Program-made: the position numbers and the translations under genes
Shown: one piece after another, positions 8,695 to 17,586 of the stretch
Numbering within the stretch: the stretch's first letter is position 1
Layout: each line of letters opens with the position of its first letter
NCBI RefSeq assembly: GCF_013177455.1
Contig: NZ_CP053660.1
Location: 1,116,001-1,180,000 of the forward strand
Reading direction: 5' to 3'
DNA: 64,000 nucleotides
Origin: Nocardioides marmotae
GTDB taxonomy: Bacteria; Actinomycetota; Actinomycetes; Propionibacteriales; Nocardioidaceae
Notes under the pieces: model-generated
What the model was told of the DNA's origin: nothing
Seen by the model: the letters and a program-made list of their open reading frames with translations, nothing else
Databases searched by the model: none

Positions 8695-8904
8695 TCAGTC
8701 GAGCAGGCCGCCGAGGTCGATGGCCGGCAACGGCGGCCCGTCCACGCCGGGGGTGACGCACAGCAGGTCGGTCAGCTCGGCCGACGGCGCCGCGAGCTGG
8801 TGGTCGAGGCAGGAGCGGCGACCCTCGAGGCGATCGACGACCGCGTCGTTGGCCACCGCGAACGCCGGCAGGACCATCAGCGAGAGCAGCACGCGGGCGA
8901 CCAT
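8695..8904 (-). CDS. Short secreted hypothetical protein
   Basis: A 69-residue reading frame starting at ATG 8904. It begins with a hydrophobic signal-like stretch (VLLSLMVLPAFAVA) followed by a short mature part with two Cys (SCLDH and LLCVT) that could form a disulfide bond. No family is recognised. Codon use fits the genome, but the frame is short, so the call is tentative. Confidence 0.5.
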   Translation of the reverse strand: MVARVLLSLMVLPAFAVANDAVVDRLEGRRSCLDHQLAAPSAELTDLLCVTPGVDGPPLPAIDLGGLLD

Positions 8905-9013
8905 GCCCGCCCAACGAGCCGCGCGTGAACCGGTGACCCCGACAGCCCGCCCCCCGGAGCCGGAATCCCCGGCTCCCCGGGGATTCCGGCAGCCCGGCTC
9001 GCCCCGCCGGGGC

Positions 9014-9502
9014 TCACCGAGCGAGGTACTCCCGACCGACGGTGTTCTCGACGCGGAGCGACTTCTTGAGCATGTCGGCGATGAGCGACTCGACCTTGCC
9101 GGAGACGAGCGGCAGGCGGACGGTGATGGTCATCTCGATGTGCTCGGTGGTGGCGCCGGCCTCCTCCACGAGGCGGACGCTGCCGGACATCTCGCCGGGC
9201 TTGCCAGGGATGGTCACCTTCACGTCGCACTCGGTCGGGGAGGTCCAGGTCTCCTCCTGGATGATCTCGATCTCCTCGCCGACCAGCTTCTTGGCGAAGG
9301 AGGGGATGCCGGTGGCGCTCTGCCACTGCTGGATGCGCACGGTGGCGCTGTTGGTCAGGTCGCCCCCGGAGACGGTGACGTCGTGGCGCAGCACGCCGGA
9401 GCGGTCGCAGACCTCCTCGCGGAACGCGGCGTCGGTGAGCATCGCGTAGACCGCGCTCGCCGGGGCGTCGTAGGTCAGGTCGTGGGTGATCTGCTTGGCC
9501 AT
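9014..9502 (-). CDS. DUF2505 protein (START/SRPBCC-fold), copy 1
   Basis: A 162-residue protein starting with MAKQITHDLTYDAPASAVYAM. The alternating strands and the segment VTIPGKPGEMSGSVRL fit the DUF2505 family of SRPBCC-fold, lipid- or ligand-binding proteins common in actinobacteria. Its ATG shares one base with the stop of the upstream paralog (TGATG), so translation is coupled. No catalytic residues are known for the family. Confidence 0.88.
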   Translation of the reverse strand: MAKQITHDLTYDAPASAVYAMLTDAAFREEVCDRSGVLRHDVTVSGGDLTNSATVRIQQWQSATGIPSFAKKLVGEEIEIIQEETWTSPTECDVKVTIPGKPGEMSGSVRLVEEAGATTEHIEMTITVRLPLVSGKVESLIADMLKKSLRVENTVGREYLAR

Positions 9503-9981
9503 CAGGACCCCTTCAGGTACGCGGTGCCGACGGCCTGCTCGGCCTCGAGCCCGGCGACGATCTTCTCGGACATCAGCTTCTCCAGCTTGCCGCCGACGAT
9601 CGGGACCTTGACCTTCACCTCGAGCTCCACCACCTCGCGGGTGCCGGATCCCTCGGGGCGGAGGGTGACGGTCCCGGTGACGGTGGTCGGCTTGCCGGGC
9701 GCCTCGATGTGCACCGTGCCCCCGGTGGTATCGGCCCAATCCTCGTGCTGCACCGCGCGGGTGGTCTCGCCGGCGAAGGTGCGCGCGAACGACGGCAGGT
9801 CGTCGGTGCGCTGCTCCTGGTCGACGGTCAGCGTGAAGCCGGTGCCGGTCCGCTCGAGGGTGACCTGGGCCGAGACGACCCCCATCGCGGTGCACACCGA
9901 CTCGCGGAACACCGGGTCGGCGAGCATCTCGAAGACGGCTTGCGGCGGCGCGTCGTACACCAGGTCGTGACGGAGCTTCAT
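9502..9981 (-). CDS. DUF2505 protein (START/SRPBCC-fold), copy 2
   Basis: A 159-residue paralog of the next gene: MKLRHDLVYDAPPQAVFEML matches its N-terminus, and EAPGKPTTVTGTVTLRPEG its middle. The pair arose by tandem duplication and has diverged substantially. It is the first gene of a two-gene unit, divergent from the glutamate dehydrogenase gene 76 bases away, so both promoters must lie in that short gap. The ligand is unknown. Confidence 0.88.
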   Translation of the reverse strand: MKLRHDLVYDAPPQAVFEMLADPVFRESVCTAMGVVSAQVTLERTGTGFTLTVDQEQRTDDLPSFARTFAGETTRAVQHEDWADTTGGTVHIEAPGKPTTVTGTVTLRPEGSGTREVVELEVKVKVPIVGGKLEKLMSEKIVAGLEAEQAVGTAYLKGS

Positions 9982-10044
9982 GGCGCCATCATGGCCGGTC
10001 GGCCGCGGACCCCGGGCCGTGTTGAGAGCCAAGTCACGACGCCC

Positions 10045-10050
10045 TAGGGT
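10045..10050 (+). promoter_or_regulatory. Putative -10 hexamer TAGGGT for leaderless glutamate dehydrogenase mRNA
   Basis: TAGGGT ends seven bases before the GTG start at 10058, and no ribosome site precedes the start. Confidence 0.45.
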
Positions 10051-10057
10051 CGTCGGG

Positions 10058-13000
10058 GTGTCAAGGGCGACGCAGGACCGGGACAAGGCCGACCTCATCG
10101 GCAGGACCATCGAGCTGGCAAGGACGGGACGGGGGAGCGGCGGGCCGCCGCGCGACGCGGTCGACGGCCTGCTGCGCGCCTACTACCGCCACGTCGCGCC
10201 GGAGGACGTGCTCGACCGCACCGAGGCCGACCTGTACGGCGCTTTCGCCTCCCACTACCGCCTCGCGGGGGACCGGCCGCAGGGCCGCGCCGCGGTCCGG
10301 GTCACCACCCCGACCGTGGCCGAGCACGGCTGGTCGGCGGCCGGGCGCTCGGTCGTCGAGGTCGTCGTCGACGACATGCCGTTCCTCGTCGACTCCCTGA
10401 CCATGGAGCTCTCGCGCCAGCTGCGCGACGTGTACGTGGTGATCCACCCGCTCTTCGACGTCGTCCGCGACGTCGCCGGCGCGCTTCGGTCGGTGAGCCC
10501 GGTCGAGGACGGCGTCCGGGAGCCCGCCGAGGGCGCGGTCCGCGAGTCGTGGATGCACGTCGAGATCGAGCGGGTCGCCGACGACGGGGACGTCGCCGCG
10601 CTGGAGGAGGACATCCAGCGGGTGCTCGAGGACGTGCGCGAGGCGGTCGAGGACTGGTCGAAGATGCACGCCCGGATCCGCGAGATCGTCGCGGAGCTCG
10701 ACGAGCGGCCGCCGCCGCTGGACCCCGAGGAGGTGCGGCAGGCCCGCGACCTGCTCACCTGGCTCTCCGAGGAGCACTTCACCTTCCTCGGCTACCGCGA
10801 GTACCACCTCGAGGAGCGCGACGGCCACGACCACCTGCGCGCCGACCCCGGCACCGGGCTGGGCATCCTCCGCTTCGACCCGCCGCAGGCCGAGGACTCC
10901 GGCCGGCTCCCGGAGAAGGTCAGCGCGAAGGCGCGGGAGAAGACGCTGCTGGTGCTGGCCAAGGCCAACTCCCGCTCCACGGTCCACCGGCCGGCCTACC
11001 TCGACTACGTCGGGGTCAAGACGTTCGACGCGGCGGGCGAGGTCGTGGGCGAGCGGCGCTTCCTCGGGCTGTTCTCCAGCGCGGCGTACACCGAGTCGCT
11101 CATGCGGATCCCGCTGGCGCGCGAGAAGGCCGCCGCTGTGCTGGCCCGGTCGGGCTTCGACTCCCGCAGCCACGCCGGCAAGGCGCTGCTGGACACCCTG
11201 GAGACCTATCCGCGCGACGAGCTCTTCCACACCCCCGTCGAGGAGCTCGCGCCCGTCGCCGAGGCCGCGATGCAGGCCCGGGAGCGGCGCGGGTTGCGGG
11301 TCTTCGCCCGCGTGGACACCTACGGGCGCTACGTCTCGGTGCTGGTCTACCTGCCGCGCGACCGGTACAACACCGCGGTCCGCGAACGGTTCGCGGCGAT
11401 CCTCGTCGAGCAGCTCGGCGGGGAGTCGGTGGAGTTCACGGTCCGCATCGACGAGTCGACGACCGCGCGGGTGCACTTCGTGGTGCACCTGCCCGCCGAG
11501 GCGCGGGGGGGCCTCGGGGTGGACCGCCTCGAGGTCGCCGACCTCGAGCGGCGGCTGACCGAGGCCAGCCGCAGCTGGCGCGACGACGTCGCCGCCGCCG
11601 TGCTGGCCGAGCACGGCGAGGAGGCCGGCACGGCGCTGGTGCGGCGCTACGTCGGCTCCTTCCCGGCGGCCTACCAGGAGGACTTCGACGCCCGCACCGC
11701 GGCGATCGACGTCGGCCGGCTGGAGGCGATCTGTGGCGAGGAGGGCATCGACCTCGCGCTGCACGAGGTGCCCGACGCGGGCCGGGGCGAGGTGCGGCTG
11801 AAGATCTACCGGGTGGGGGAGCCGCTGTCGCTCTCGACGGTGCTGCCGACGCTCTCCTCCCTCGGCGTGGAGGTCGTCGACGAGCGCCCGTACGAGCTGA
11901 CGGGGCTCGGGCGGCGCTCCTTCATCTACGAGTTCGGGCTGCGCCACGGCGGCGACCTGCCCGACCGGGCGCGCGAGCTGGTCCAGGACGCGGTGCGCGC
12001 GGTCTGGGACGGCTACAGCGAGACCGACGGGTTCAACGCGCTCGTCCTGGCCGCCGGCCTGAGCTGGCGGCAGGCGTCGGTGCTGCGGGCCTACGCGCGC
12101 TACATGCGCCAGGGCGGTTCGCCCTTCGCGCTCAGCTCGCTGGCCGCCGCGCTGGTGGCCAACGTCGACATCACCCGGCTGCTCGCCGAGCTCTTCGAGG
12201 TGCGGTTCGACCCGGCGTACGACGCCGAGGCGGCCGGCAGCGACCGCGACGTCCGGCAGGGCGAGCTGCGCGCGCGGGTGCTGCGCGCCCTCGACGACGT
12301 GGCCAGCCTCGACCACGACCGCATCCTGCGCTCCTACCTCGCCCACATCGGCGCGACGCTGCGCACCAACCACTTCCGCCCCGAGGGCGACGAGCCGGGC
12401 GGCGCCCCGCGGCGCTACCTCTCCCTCAAGCTCGACCCCTCCCAGGTGCCGGACCTGCCCGCGCCGCGGCCGAAGTTCGAGATCTTCGTGCACTCCCCGC
12501 GGGTCGAGGGCGTGCACCTGCGCTTCGGCTCGGTCGCCCGCGGCGGGCTGCGGTGGTCCGACCGCCGCGACGACTTCCGCACCGAGGTGCTGGGCCTGGT
12601 CAAGGCGCAGATGGTGAAGAACACCGTGATCGTGCCGGTCGGCGCGAAGGGCGGGTTCTACTGCAAGCAGCTGCCGGCGCCGGGTGACCGGGACGCCTGG
12701 CTGGCCGAGGGCCAGGAGTGCTACCGCACCTTCATCCGCGGGCTGCTCGACGTCACCGACAACCTCGTCGACGGGGAGACCGTGCCGGCGCCGTACGTCG
12801 TGCGCCACGACGAGGACGACACCTACCTCGTCGTCGCCGCCGACAAGGGGACCGCGACGTTCTCCGACATCGCCAACGGCGTCGCTGCCGACTACGACTT
12901 CTGGCTCGGCGACGCCTTCGCCTCCGGCGGGTCGGTCGGCTACGACCACAAGGCGATGGGCATCACCGCCCGCGGCGCCTGGGTCTCGGTGCAGCGCCAC

Positions 13001-14950
13001 TTCCGCGAGCGCGGCATCGACTGCCAGGCCGAGGACTTCACCGCGGTCGGCATCGGCGACATGTCCGGCGACGTGTTCGGCAACGGCATGCTGCGCTCGG
13101 AGCACACCCGGCTCGTCGCGGCCTTCGACCACCGCGACATCTTCCTGGACCCCGACCCCGACGCGGCGACCTCCTTCGCCGAGCGGCAGCGGCTCTTCGA
13201 GCTGCCGCGCTCGAGCTGGCGCGACTACGACACCTCGCTGATCTCCGAGGGCGGCGGCGTGTGGTCGCGCTCGGCGAAGTCGGTGCCGGTCTCCGCGCAG
13301 GTACGCCGCGCGCTCGGCCTGCCCGACGACGTGGAGCGGCTGACGCCCAACGAGCTGATCCGGGCGATCCTGCGCGCGCCGGTCGACCTGCTCTGGAACG
13401 GCGGCATCGGCACCTACGTCAAGGCCTCCGACGAGCCGCACACCGCGGCCGGCGACAAGGCCAACGACGCGATCCGCGTCGACGGCCGCGACCTGCGGGC
13501 CCGCTGCGTCGGCGAGGGCGGCAACCTCGGGCTGACCCAGGCCGGGCGGATCGAGTACGCCCGCTCCGGGGTCGGCGGCGAGGGCGGCCGGATCAACACC
13601 GACTTCATCGACAACTCCGCCGGGGTCGACACCTCCGACCACGAGGTCAACATCAAGATCCTGCTCGACCGCGTCGTCCGCGCCGGCGACCTGACCACCA
13701 AGCAGCGCAACGCGGTGCTGGCCGAGATGACCGACGAGGTCGCCGAGCTGGTGCTGCGCGACAACTACGAGCAGAACCTCGCGCTGGCCAACGCCGCCGC
13801 GAACGCGACCTCGCTGCTCCACGTGCACGAGGAGTGGATGCGTCGCCTGGAGGAGGACGGGGTGCTCGACCGCGAGGTCGAGGGGCTGCCCTCCCGCGCC
13901 GAGGTGCGCCGCCGGCTCGAGCGGCGCGAGGGGCTGACCGTCCCCGAGCTGTCGGTGCTGCTGTCGTGGACCAAGATCGTGCTGGCCGACCGGCTGCTCG
14001 CCTCCGACCTGCCCGACGACCCCTACCTCGAGCTGGACCTGCGCACCTACTTCCCCCAGCCGGTCCGCGAGGGCTTCGGCCCGCAGGTCGAGAGCCACCC
14101 GCTGCGCCGCGAGATCATCGTGACCCAGGTCGTCAACGACCTGGTCAACGGCGCGGGGATGACCTTCGTGCCGCGGCTCTCCGGGGAGACCGGCGCCGAC
14201 GTCGCCGACCTGACCCGCGCGAACTTCGTCGCCCGGGAGATCTTCGCCTCGCTCCCGCTGCGGCTGGAGCTGATGGGCTACGACAACCGGCTCGACGCCC
14301 GTGTCCAGACCCGGATGCGGATCGAGATGCGGACCCTCGTCGAGCGCGCCACCCGGTGGCTCATCGCCCACCGCCGGCCGCCGCTGGACAGCCGGGCCAC
14401 CGTCGAGGAGTTCCGCGGGCCGGTCCAGGCCGTCGTCGGGCGGCTGCCGGAGCTGATGACCGGCCGCGAGCTGACCGCCTGGGAGGAGCGTCGCGACCGG
14501 CTGGTGCGCGACGGGGTGCCCGAGGACCTGGCCGAGCGGGTGGCGGTGCTGTCGCCGGCGTACGCCGTGCTGGGCATCGTGGAGACCGCCGCCCGCGAGG
14601 GGCTGGACGCGGCCGAGGTGGCGCGCGTGCACTTCACCCTCGGCGAGCGGCTGGGGCTCTCGGCCGTCGTCCAGCGGATCGCGGCGCTGCCGCGGCAGGA
14701 CCGCTGGCAGACGATGGCGCGAGCGGCGCTGCGCGAGGACCTGCACTCGGTGCACGCCCAGCTCACCCGGCAGGTCCTGCGCAGCACCTCCGCCGACGAC
14801 CCGGCGCCGATGCGGGTCGCGGCGTGGGAGGAGACCGACGGCGTCGTGGTCGGCCGCGCCGCCGCGACCCTGGAGGAGATCTGCGCCGACGACGCCGACC
14901 TCGCACGGCTCTCGGTGGCCCTGCGGGTCGTGCGGGGGCTGCTCACCTGA
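10058..14950 (+). CDS. gdh: NAD-specific glutamate dehydrogenase, large (about 180 kDa) class
   Basis: A 1630-residue protein, the normal size for the large bacterial NAD-GDH class. It interconverts glutamate and 2-oxoglutarate plus ammonia, mostly in the catabolic direction. The N-terminal half carries the regulatory ACT-like regions; the catalytic domain lies at about residues 800-1300, with the substrate Lys in VGAKGGFYCKQL, the segment YDHKAMGITARGAW and the nucleotide-binding CVGEGGNLGLTQAGR. The GTG at 10058 (VSRATQDRDKADLIG) gives the expected N-terminus; the frame is open further upstream, but that part would overlap the divergent promoter region. In actinobacteria this enzyme can be inhibited by the FHA protein GarA/OdhI, which is not encoded here. 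Confidence 0.95.
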   Translation: MSRATQDRDKADLIGRTIELARTGRGSGGPPRDAVDGLLRAYYRHVAPEDVLDRTEADLYGAFASHYRLAGDRPQGRAAVRVTTPTVAEHGWSAAGRSVVEVVVDDMPFLVDSLTMELSRQLRDVYVVIHPLFDVVRDVAGALRSVSPVEDGVREPAEGAVRESWMHVEIERVADDGDVAALEEDIQRVLEDVREAVEDWSKMHARIREIVAELDERPPPLDPEEVRQARDLLTWLSEEHFTFLGYREYHLEERDGHDHLRADPGTGLGILRFDPPQAEDSGRLPEKVSAKAREKTLLVLAKANSRSTVHRPAYLDYVGVKTFDAAGEVVGERRFLGLFSSAAYTESLMRIPLAREKAAAVLARSGFDSRSHAGKALLDTLETYPRDELFHTPVEELAPVAEAAMQARERRGLRVFARVDTYGRYVSVLVYLPRDRYNTAVRERFAAILVEQLGGESVEFTVRIDESTTARVHFVVHLPAEARGGLGVDRLEVADLERRLTEASRSWRDDVAAAVLAEHGEEAGTALVRRYVGSFPAAYQEDFDARTAAIDVGRLEAICGEEGIDLALHEVPDAGRGEVRLKIYRVGEPLSLSTVLPTLSSLGVEVVDERPYELTGLGRRSFIYEFGLRHGGDLPDRARELVQDAVRAVWDGYSETDGFNALVLAAGLSWRQASVLRAYARYMRQGGSPFALSSLAAALVANVDITRLLAELFEVRFDPAYDAEAAGSDRDVRQGELRARVLRALDDVASLDHDRILRSYLAHIGATLRTNHFRPEGDEPGGAPRRYLSLKLDPSQVPDLPAPRPKFEIFVHSPRVEGVHLRFGSVARGGLRWSDRRDDFRTEVLGLVKAQMVKNTVIVPVGAKGGFYCKQLPAPGDRDAWLAEGQECYRTFIRGLLDVTDNLVDGETVPAPYVVRHDEDDTYLVVAADKGTATFSDIANGVAADYDFWLGDAFASGGSVGYDHKAMGITARGAWVSVQRHFRERGIDCQAEDFTAVGIGDMSGDVFGNGMLRSEHTRLVAAFDHRDIFLDPDPDAATSFAERQRLFELPRSSWRDYDTSLISEGGGVWSRSAKSVPVSAQVRRALGLPDDVERLTPNELIRAILRAPVDLLWNGGIGTYVKASDEPHTAAGDKANDAIRVDGRDLRARCVGEGGNLGLTQAGRIEYARSGVGGEGGRINTDFIDNSAGVDTSDHEVNIKILLDRVVRAGDLTTKQRNAVLAEMTDEVAELVLRDNYEQNLALANAAANATSLLHVHEEWMRRLEEDGVLDREVEGLPSRAEVRRRLERREGLTVPELSVLLSWTKIVLADRLLASDLPDDPYLELDLRTYFPQPVREGFGPQVESHPLRREIIVTQVVNDLVNGAGMTFVPRLSGETGADVADLTRANFVAREIFASLPLRLELMGYDNRLDARVQTRMRIEMRTLVERATRWLIAHRRPPLDSRATVEEFRGPVQAVVGRLPELMTGRELTAWEERRDRLVRDGVPEDLAERVAVLSPAYAVLGIVETAAREGLDAAEVARVHFTLGERLGLSAVVQRIAALPRQDRWQTMARAALREDLHSVHAQLTRQVLRSTSADDPAPMRVAAWEETDGVVVGRAAATLEEICADDADLARLSVALRVVRGLLT

Positions 14951-14959
14951 GGCGGCCCC

Positions 14960-15037
14960 GGCTGCGGCCCCGGCTGCGGCCCCGGCTGCGGCCCGGCTGC
15001 GGCCCGGCTGCGGCCCGGCTGCGGCCCGGCTGCGGCC
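14960..15037 (+). repeat. GC-only short tandem repeat, seven units
   Basis: Two 12-bp units (GGCTGCGGCCCC) are followed by four 11-bp units (GGCTGCGGCCC) and a partial one, just after the glutamate dehydrogenase stop. Each unit can fold on neighbouring units. It fills most of the gap before the next gene and may act as a transcription brake; slippage probably changes its length. Confidence 0.92.
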
Positions 15038-15071
15038 GCGCCCTGGCGGTCGGGCGGGGCGGGGCCGCCTC

Positions 15072-15077
15072 TAGGCT
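15072..15077 (+). promoter_or_regulatory. Putative -10 hexamer TAGGCT before a leaderless start
   Basis: TAGGCT ends six bases before the ATG at 15084; no Shine-Dalgarno sequence is visible. Confidence 0.45.
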
Positions 15078-15083
15078 CGCGGG

Positions 15084-15638
15084 ATGGACAGGCTGGTGGC
15101 GGCGGACGGCTTGCGGGTCGTCGCGCTGGTCAGCCTCCTCGGCGGGCTCGCGGGCTACGGCTGGATCGCGGGGGCGGTCTTCTTCCTCGTGCTCGGCGGG
15201 ACGATGGTGCCGCGGGCGGTCGGGGCGCCGGGCGCGCTGGACGCGACGTACTGCCTCACGATCCTGGTGGCCGCCTGGGCCGCGGTGCTCGACTGGTACC
15301 TCGCGGTGCCCTGGCTCGACGTCGTCGTGCACGCCGCGGCGACCGGCCTGATCGCGGCGCTCGTGCAGTTCGTGCTGGTGCGGGTGGGCATGGCCTCGGC
15401 CGCCGAGACCGCGCTGCGCCTGCCGCGCTCGGCGGTGATGGTGATGACCACCGCGACCGGCACCACGCTGGCGGTGGTCTGGGAGCTCGGCGAGTGGTTC
15501 GGGCACACCTACCTCGACAGCCGGATCCAGGTCGGGTACGACGACACGATGGGCGACCTCGCGGCCGGGATGGTCGGCGCGCTGGTCGCCGGGGTGCTGC
15601 TCGGCAGCGGGCTGCTGCTGCGCGGGGTGCGCCGATGA
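15084..15638 (+). CDS. Integral membrane protein, DUF2238/YjdF-like
   Basis: A 184-residue protein with about five membrane helices. The segment WELGEWFGHTYLDSRIQVG followed by DTMGDLAAGMVGALV is the conserved signature I associate with the DUF2238/YjdF-like membrane family; its Glu, His and Asp residues may bind a metal or ligand. The function is unknown. The following glycosyltransferase overlaps the stop by four bases (ATGA), so they form an operon. Confidence 0.8.
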   Translation: MDRLVAADGLRVVALVSLLGGLAGYGWIAGAVFFLVLGGTMVPRAVGAPGALDATYCLTILVAAWAAVLDWYLAVPWLDVVVHAAATGLIAALVQFVLVRVGMASAAETALRLPRSAVMVMTTATGTTLAVVWELGEWFGHTYLDSRIQVGYDDTMGDLAAGMVGALVAGVLLGSGLLLRGVRR

Positions 15639-16405
15639 GCCGCGCCCGCCCCGCCCGGCCCGCCGCGCGCTCCACTGCCTCGGTGCCGACGGTCAGCGTC
15701 GTCATCCCCGCCCGCGACGACGGCCCGGCGCTGCGTCGCTGCCTGGAGCTGCTCGCCCGGCAGACCGTCGCGCCGCTGGAGGTCGTCGTCGTCGACAACG
15801 CCTCCACCGACGACACCGCCGCGGTCGCCCGCGAGCTGGGCGCGCGGGTCGTGGTCGAGCCGCGCGTCGGCATCCCGCCCGCCGCGGCCGCCGGCTACGA
15901 CGCCGCCACCGGGGACGTGATCGCCCGCCTCGACGCCGACTCCCGGCCCGGGCCGCGCTGGGTCGAGCGGGTCGCCCGCCGGATGGCCGACCCCGGGCTG
16001 GACGCGGCGACCGGCGTCGGCGCCTTCCACGACCTGCCGTGGGGCGTGCGGCACGTCGCGGCGGCGGCGTACCTCGGCGCCTACTACGTGCTCACCCACC
16101 TCGCCCTGGGCCACACCGCGCTGTGGGGCTCGAGCATGGCGCTGCGCCGCTCGACCTGGGCCGAGGTGCGGGCCGACGTCCACCGCGACGACCCCGAGCT
16201 GCACGACGACATGGACCTGGCGTTCGTGCTCGGCCCGACCCGCCGGATCCGCCTCGACCCGATGCTCGCCGTCGGTGTCTCCGGCCGCAGCCTCCGCGGC
16301 CGCGCCCAGCGCCGCCGCCGGCTCGACCGGGCCCGCCGCACCCTCGAGGTCAACTGGGCCGTCTCGCCGCCGTGGCTGCGGTGGCGCGACCGGTTCTCGC
16401 GCTGA
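15635..16405 (+). CDS. Family 2 glycosyltransferase
   Basis: A 256-residue GT-A-fold enzyme. VSVVIPARDDGPALRRCLEL is the N-terminal nucleotide-binding segment, VVVDNASTDDT the usual follow-on, and RLDADSRPG carries the DxD metal site. A later segment (ELHDDMDLAFVLG) holds the acidic catalytic region. No membrane helices flank the domain. The acceptor is unknown; it could decorate a lipid or polyprenol, or the carotenoid made by the convergent operon downstream, but nothing in the sequence proves this. Confidence 0.88.
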   Translation: MSRARPARPAARSTASVPTVSVVIPARDDGPALRRCLELLARQTVAPLEVVVVDNASTDDTAAVARELGARVVVEPRVGIPPAAAAGYDAATGDVIARLDADSRPGPRWVERVARRMADPGLDAATGVGAFHDLPWGVRHVAAAAYLGAYYVLTHLALGHTALWGSSMALRRSTWAEVRADVHRDDPELHDDMDLAFVLGPTRRIRLDPMLAVGVSGRSLRGRAQRRRRLDRARRTLEVNWAVSPPWLRWRDRFSR

Positions 16406-16411
16406 CCGGGA

Positions 16412-16447
16412 GCCCTCTCCAGCGACAACGACGCCGCTCCAGAGGGC
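16412..16447 (+). terminator. Hairpin just after the glycosyltransferase gene, possible terminator
   Basis: Arms GCCCTCT and AGAGGGC, with four further pairs inside (11 of 13 matched), start seven bases after the stop codon. There is no T-run, as is common in high-GC actinobacteria. The 16-bp string GCCGCTCCAGAGGGCG occurs at 16433-16448 and again at 16475-16490. Confidence 0.4.
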
Positions 16448-16548
16448 GGGTGCCGCGTGTGGAGCGACGACAGTGCCGCTCCAGAGGGCGCGTGGCGCGC
16501 GAGACCCGGCCGGCCTGGTCGTCGCGCGGGTGAGCGGCGGGAGTTTTG

Positions 16549-16646
16549 TCGGCCAGCCGGGAGGTTCATCGGCCAGCCGATGAAGCTGTCGCTGGGACGC
16601 TGAAGTTCCATCGGCCGACCGGGAGTTACATCGGCCGGCCGATGAA
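16549..16646 (+). repeat. Direct repeat of a 36-bp unit containing a palindrome, between convergent operons
   Basis: Copies lie at 16549-16584 and 16611-16646. Each reads TCGGCC, then CCGGGAG, and ends in a palindromic half. In the first copy 16565-16584 is a 20-bp palindrome with only its central base pair unmatched; in the second, 16629-16644 (CATCGGCCGGCCGATG) is perfect. The repeats sit between the ends of two convergent transcription units. The role is unknown; a terminator or small mobile element remnant is possible. Confidence 0.85.
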
Positions 16647-16671
16647 ACGTCATCCCGCCGACCCCCGCGGC

Positions 16672-17586
16672 TCAGCGCAGCGCGATCCAGATGAACAGCT
16701 GGGTGATGAGGAAGCCGGTCAGGTAGTTCAGCCACAGGAACCGCCGCCAGCCGGGGTTGGCGCCCTCGCAGGTCTCGTCGGTGACGCGGAGGAACGGCGC
16801 GACGTTGGCGACGTAGGGCAGGACGAGCGCCGCGGCGAGCGTGCCGGGCCAGGGGAGGGCGAGCAGGACGAGCCCGGCGGCGACGTACGCCCCGAGCGCG
16901 AACCAGACGGTGCCGCGGGCGCCGATGACCGTGCCGATCGAGGCGATGCCGCCGGCCCGGTCGGCGACGACGTCCTGCACGGCGCCGAAGGCGTGCGAGC
17001 CGATGCCCCACAGGAAGAACCCGACGACCGCGGCCACCGTGGTCTCCTCGACCGGTGTGTCGGCCAGCGCGAGGCCGAGCACCGCCGGGCTGACGAAGTG
17101 GGTGCTGGAGGTCAGCGAGTCGAGGAACGGGCGCTCCTTGAACCGCAGCACCGGCGCGGAGTAGGCGACGACCGCGAGCACGCTCACCAGCAGCACCAGC
17201 CGGGCGACCCCGTCGCCGACGGCGAGCAGGTAGACCACGAACGGCAGGTTCGTCAGCACGGCCGCGACGATCGTCAGCCGGTGCACCGACCGGTCGAGCA
17301 CGACCCCCTCGACGCCGCCCTTGCGCGGGTTGCGGATGTCGGACTCGTAGTCGAAGACGTCGTTCACGCCGTACATCAGCAGGTTGTACGGCACGAGGAA
17401 CCACAGCGCGCCGAGCACGAGGACGGCGTCGACGGCCCCGCCGGCGAGGAGGTACGCCGCGGCGAAGGGGTAGGCGGTGTTGACCCAGGAGAGCGGGCGC
17501 GAGGACGCCAGCACCTGGCCGACCAGCGGGAGGGGGCCCCGGCGCGGCGCACGGTGGCCGGCGGATGCGGTGGCGCCCACGGTCAT
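16672..17586 (-). CDS. crtEb: UbiA-family prenyltransferase, lycopene elongase for C50 carotenoids
   Basis: A 304-residue membrane enzyme with about eight helices. The two UbiA metal-binding motifs are NDVFDYESD and DVVADRAGG. In this context (directly after two lycopene cyclase subunits and phytoene desaturase) it most likely adds dimethylallyl units to lycopene to give C45/C50 carotenoids, as CrtEb does in Corynebacterium and Micrococcus. The ATG at 17586 overlaps the stop of the preceding gene (ATGA). It is the last of seven coupled genes. A chlorophyll or menaquinone UbiA role is much less likely given the neighbours. Confidence 0.9.
   Translation of the reverse strand: MTVGATASAGHRAPRRGPLPLVGQVLASSRPLSWVNTAYPFAAAYLLAGGAVDAVLVLGALWFLVPYNLLMYGVNDVFDYESDIRNPRKGGVEGVVLDRSVHRLTIVAAVLTNLPFVVYLLAVGDGVARLVLLVSVLAVVAYSAPVLRFKERPFLDSLTSSTHFVSPAVLGLALADTPVEETTVAAVVGFFLWGIGSHAFGAVQDVVADRAGGIASIGTVIGARGTVWFALGAYVAAGLVLLALPWPGTLAAALVLPYVANVAPFLRVTDETCEGANPGWRRFLWLNYLTGFLITQLFIWIALR

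Noticed and set aside
10061-14755. 1564-codon open frame antisense to glutamate dehydrogenase
   Set aside because: Low-complexity Arg/Gly/Val/Ala-rich translation; such mirror frames arise from high GC at third codon positions.
14960-15037. Short regular repeats resembling a CRISPR array
   Set aside because: Units are 11-12 bp with no spacers and no cas genes nearby.
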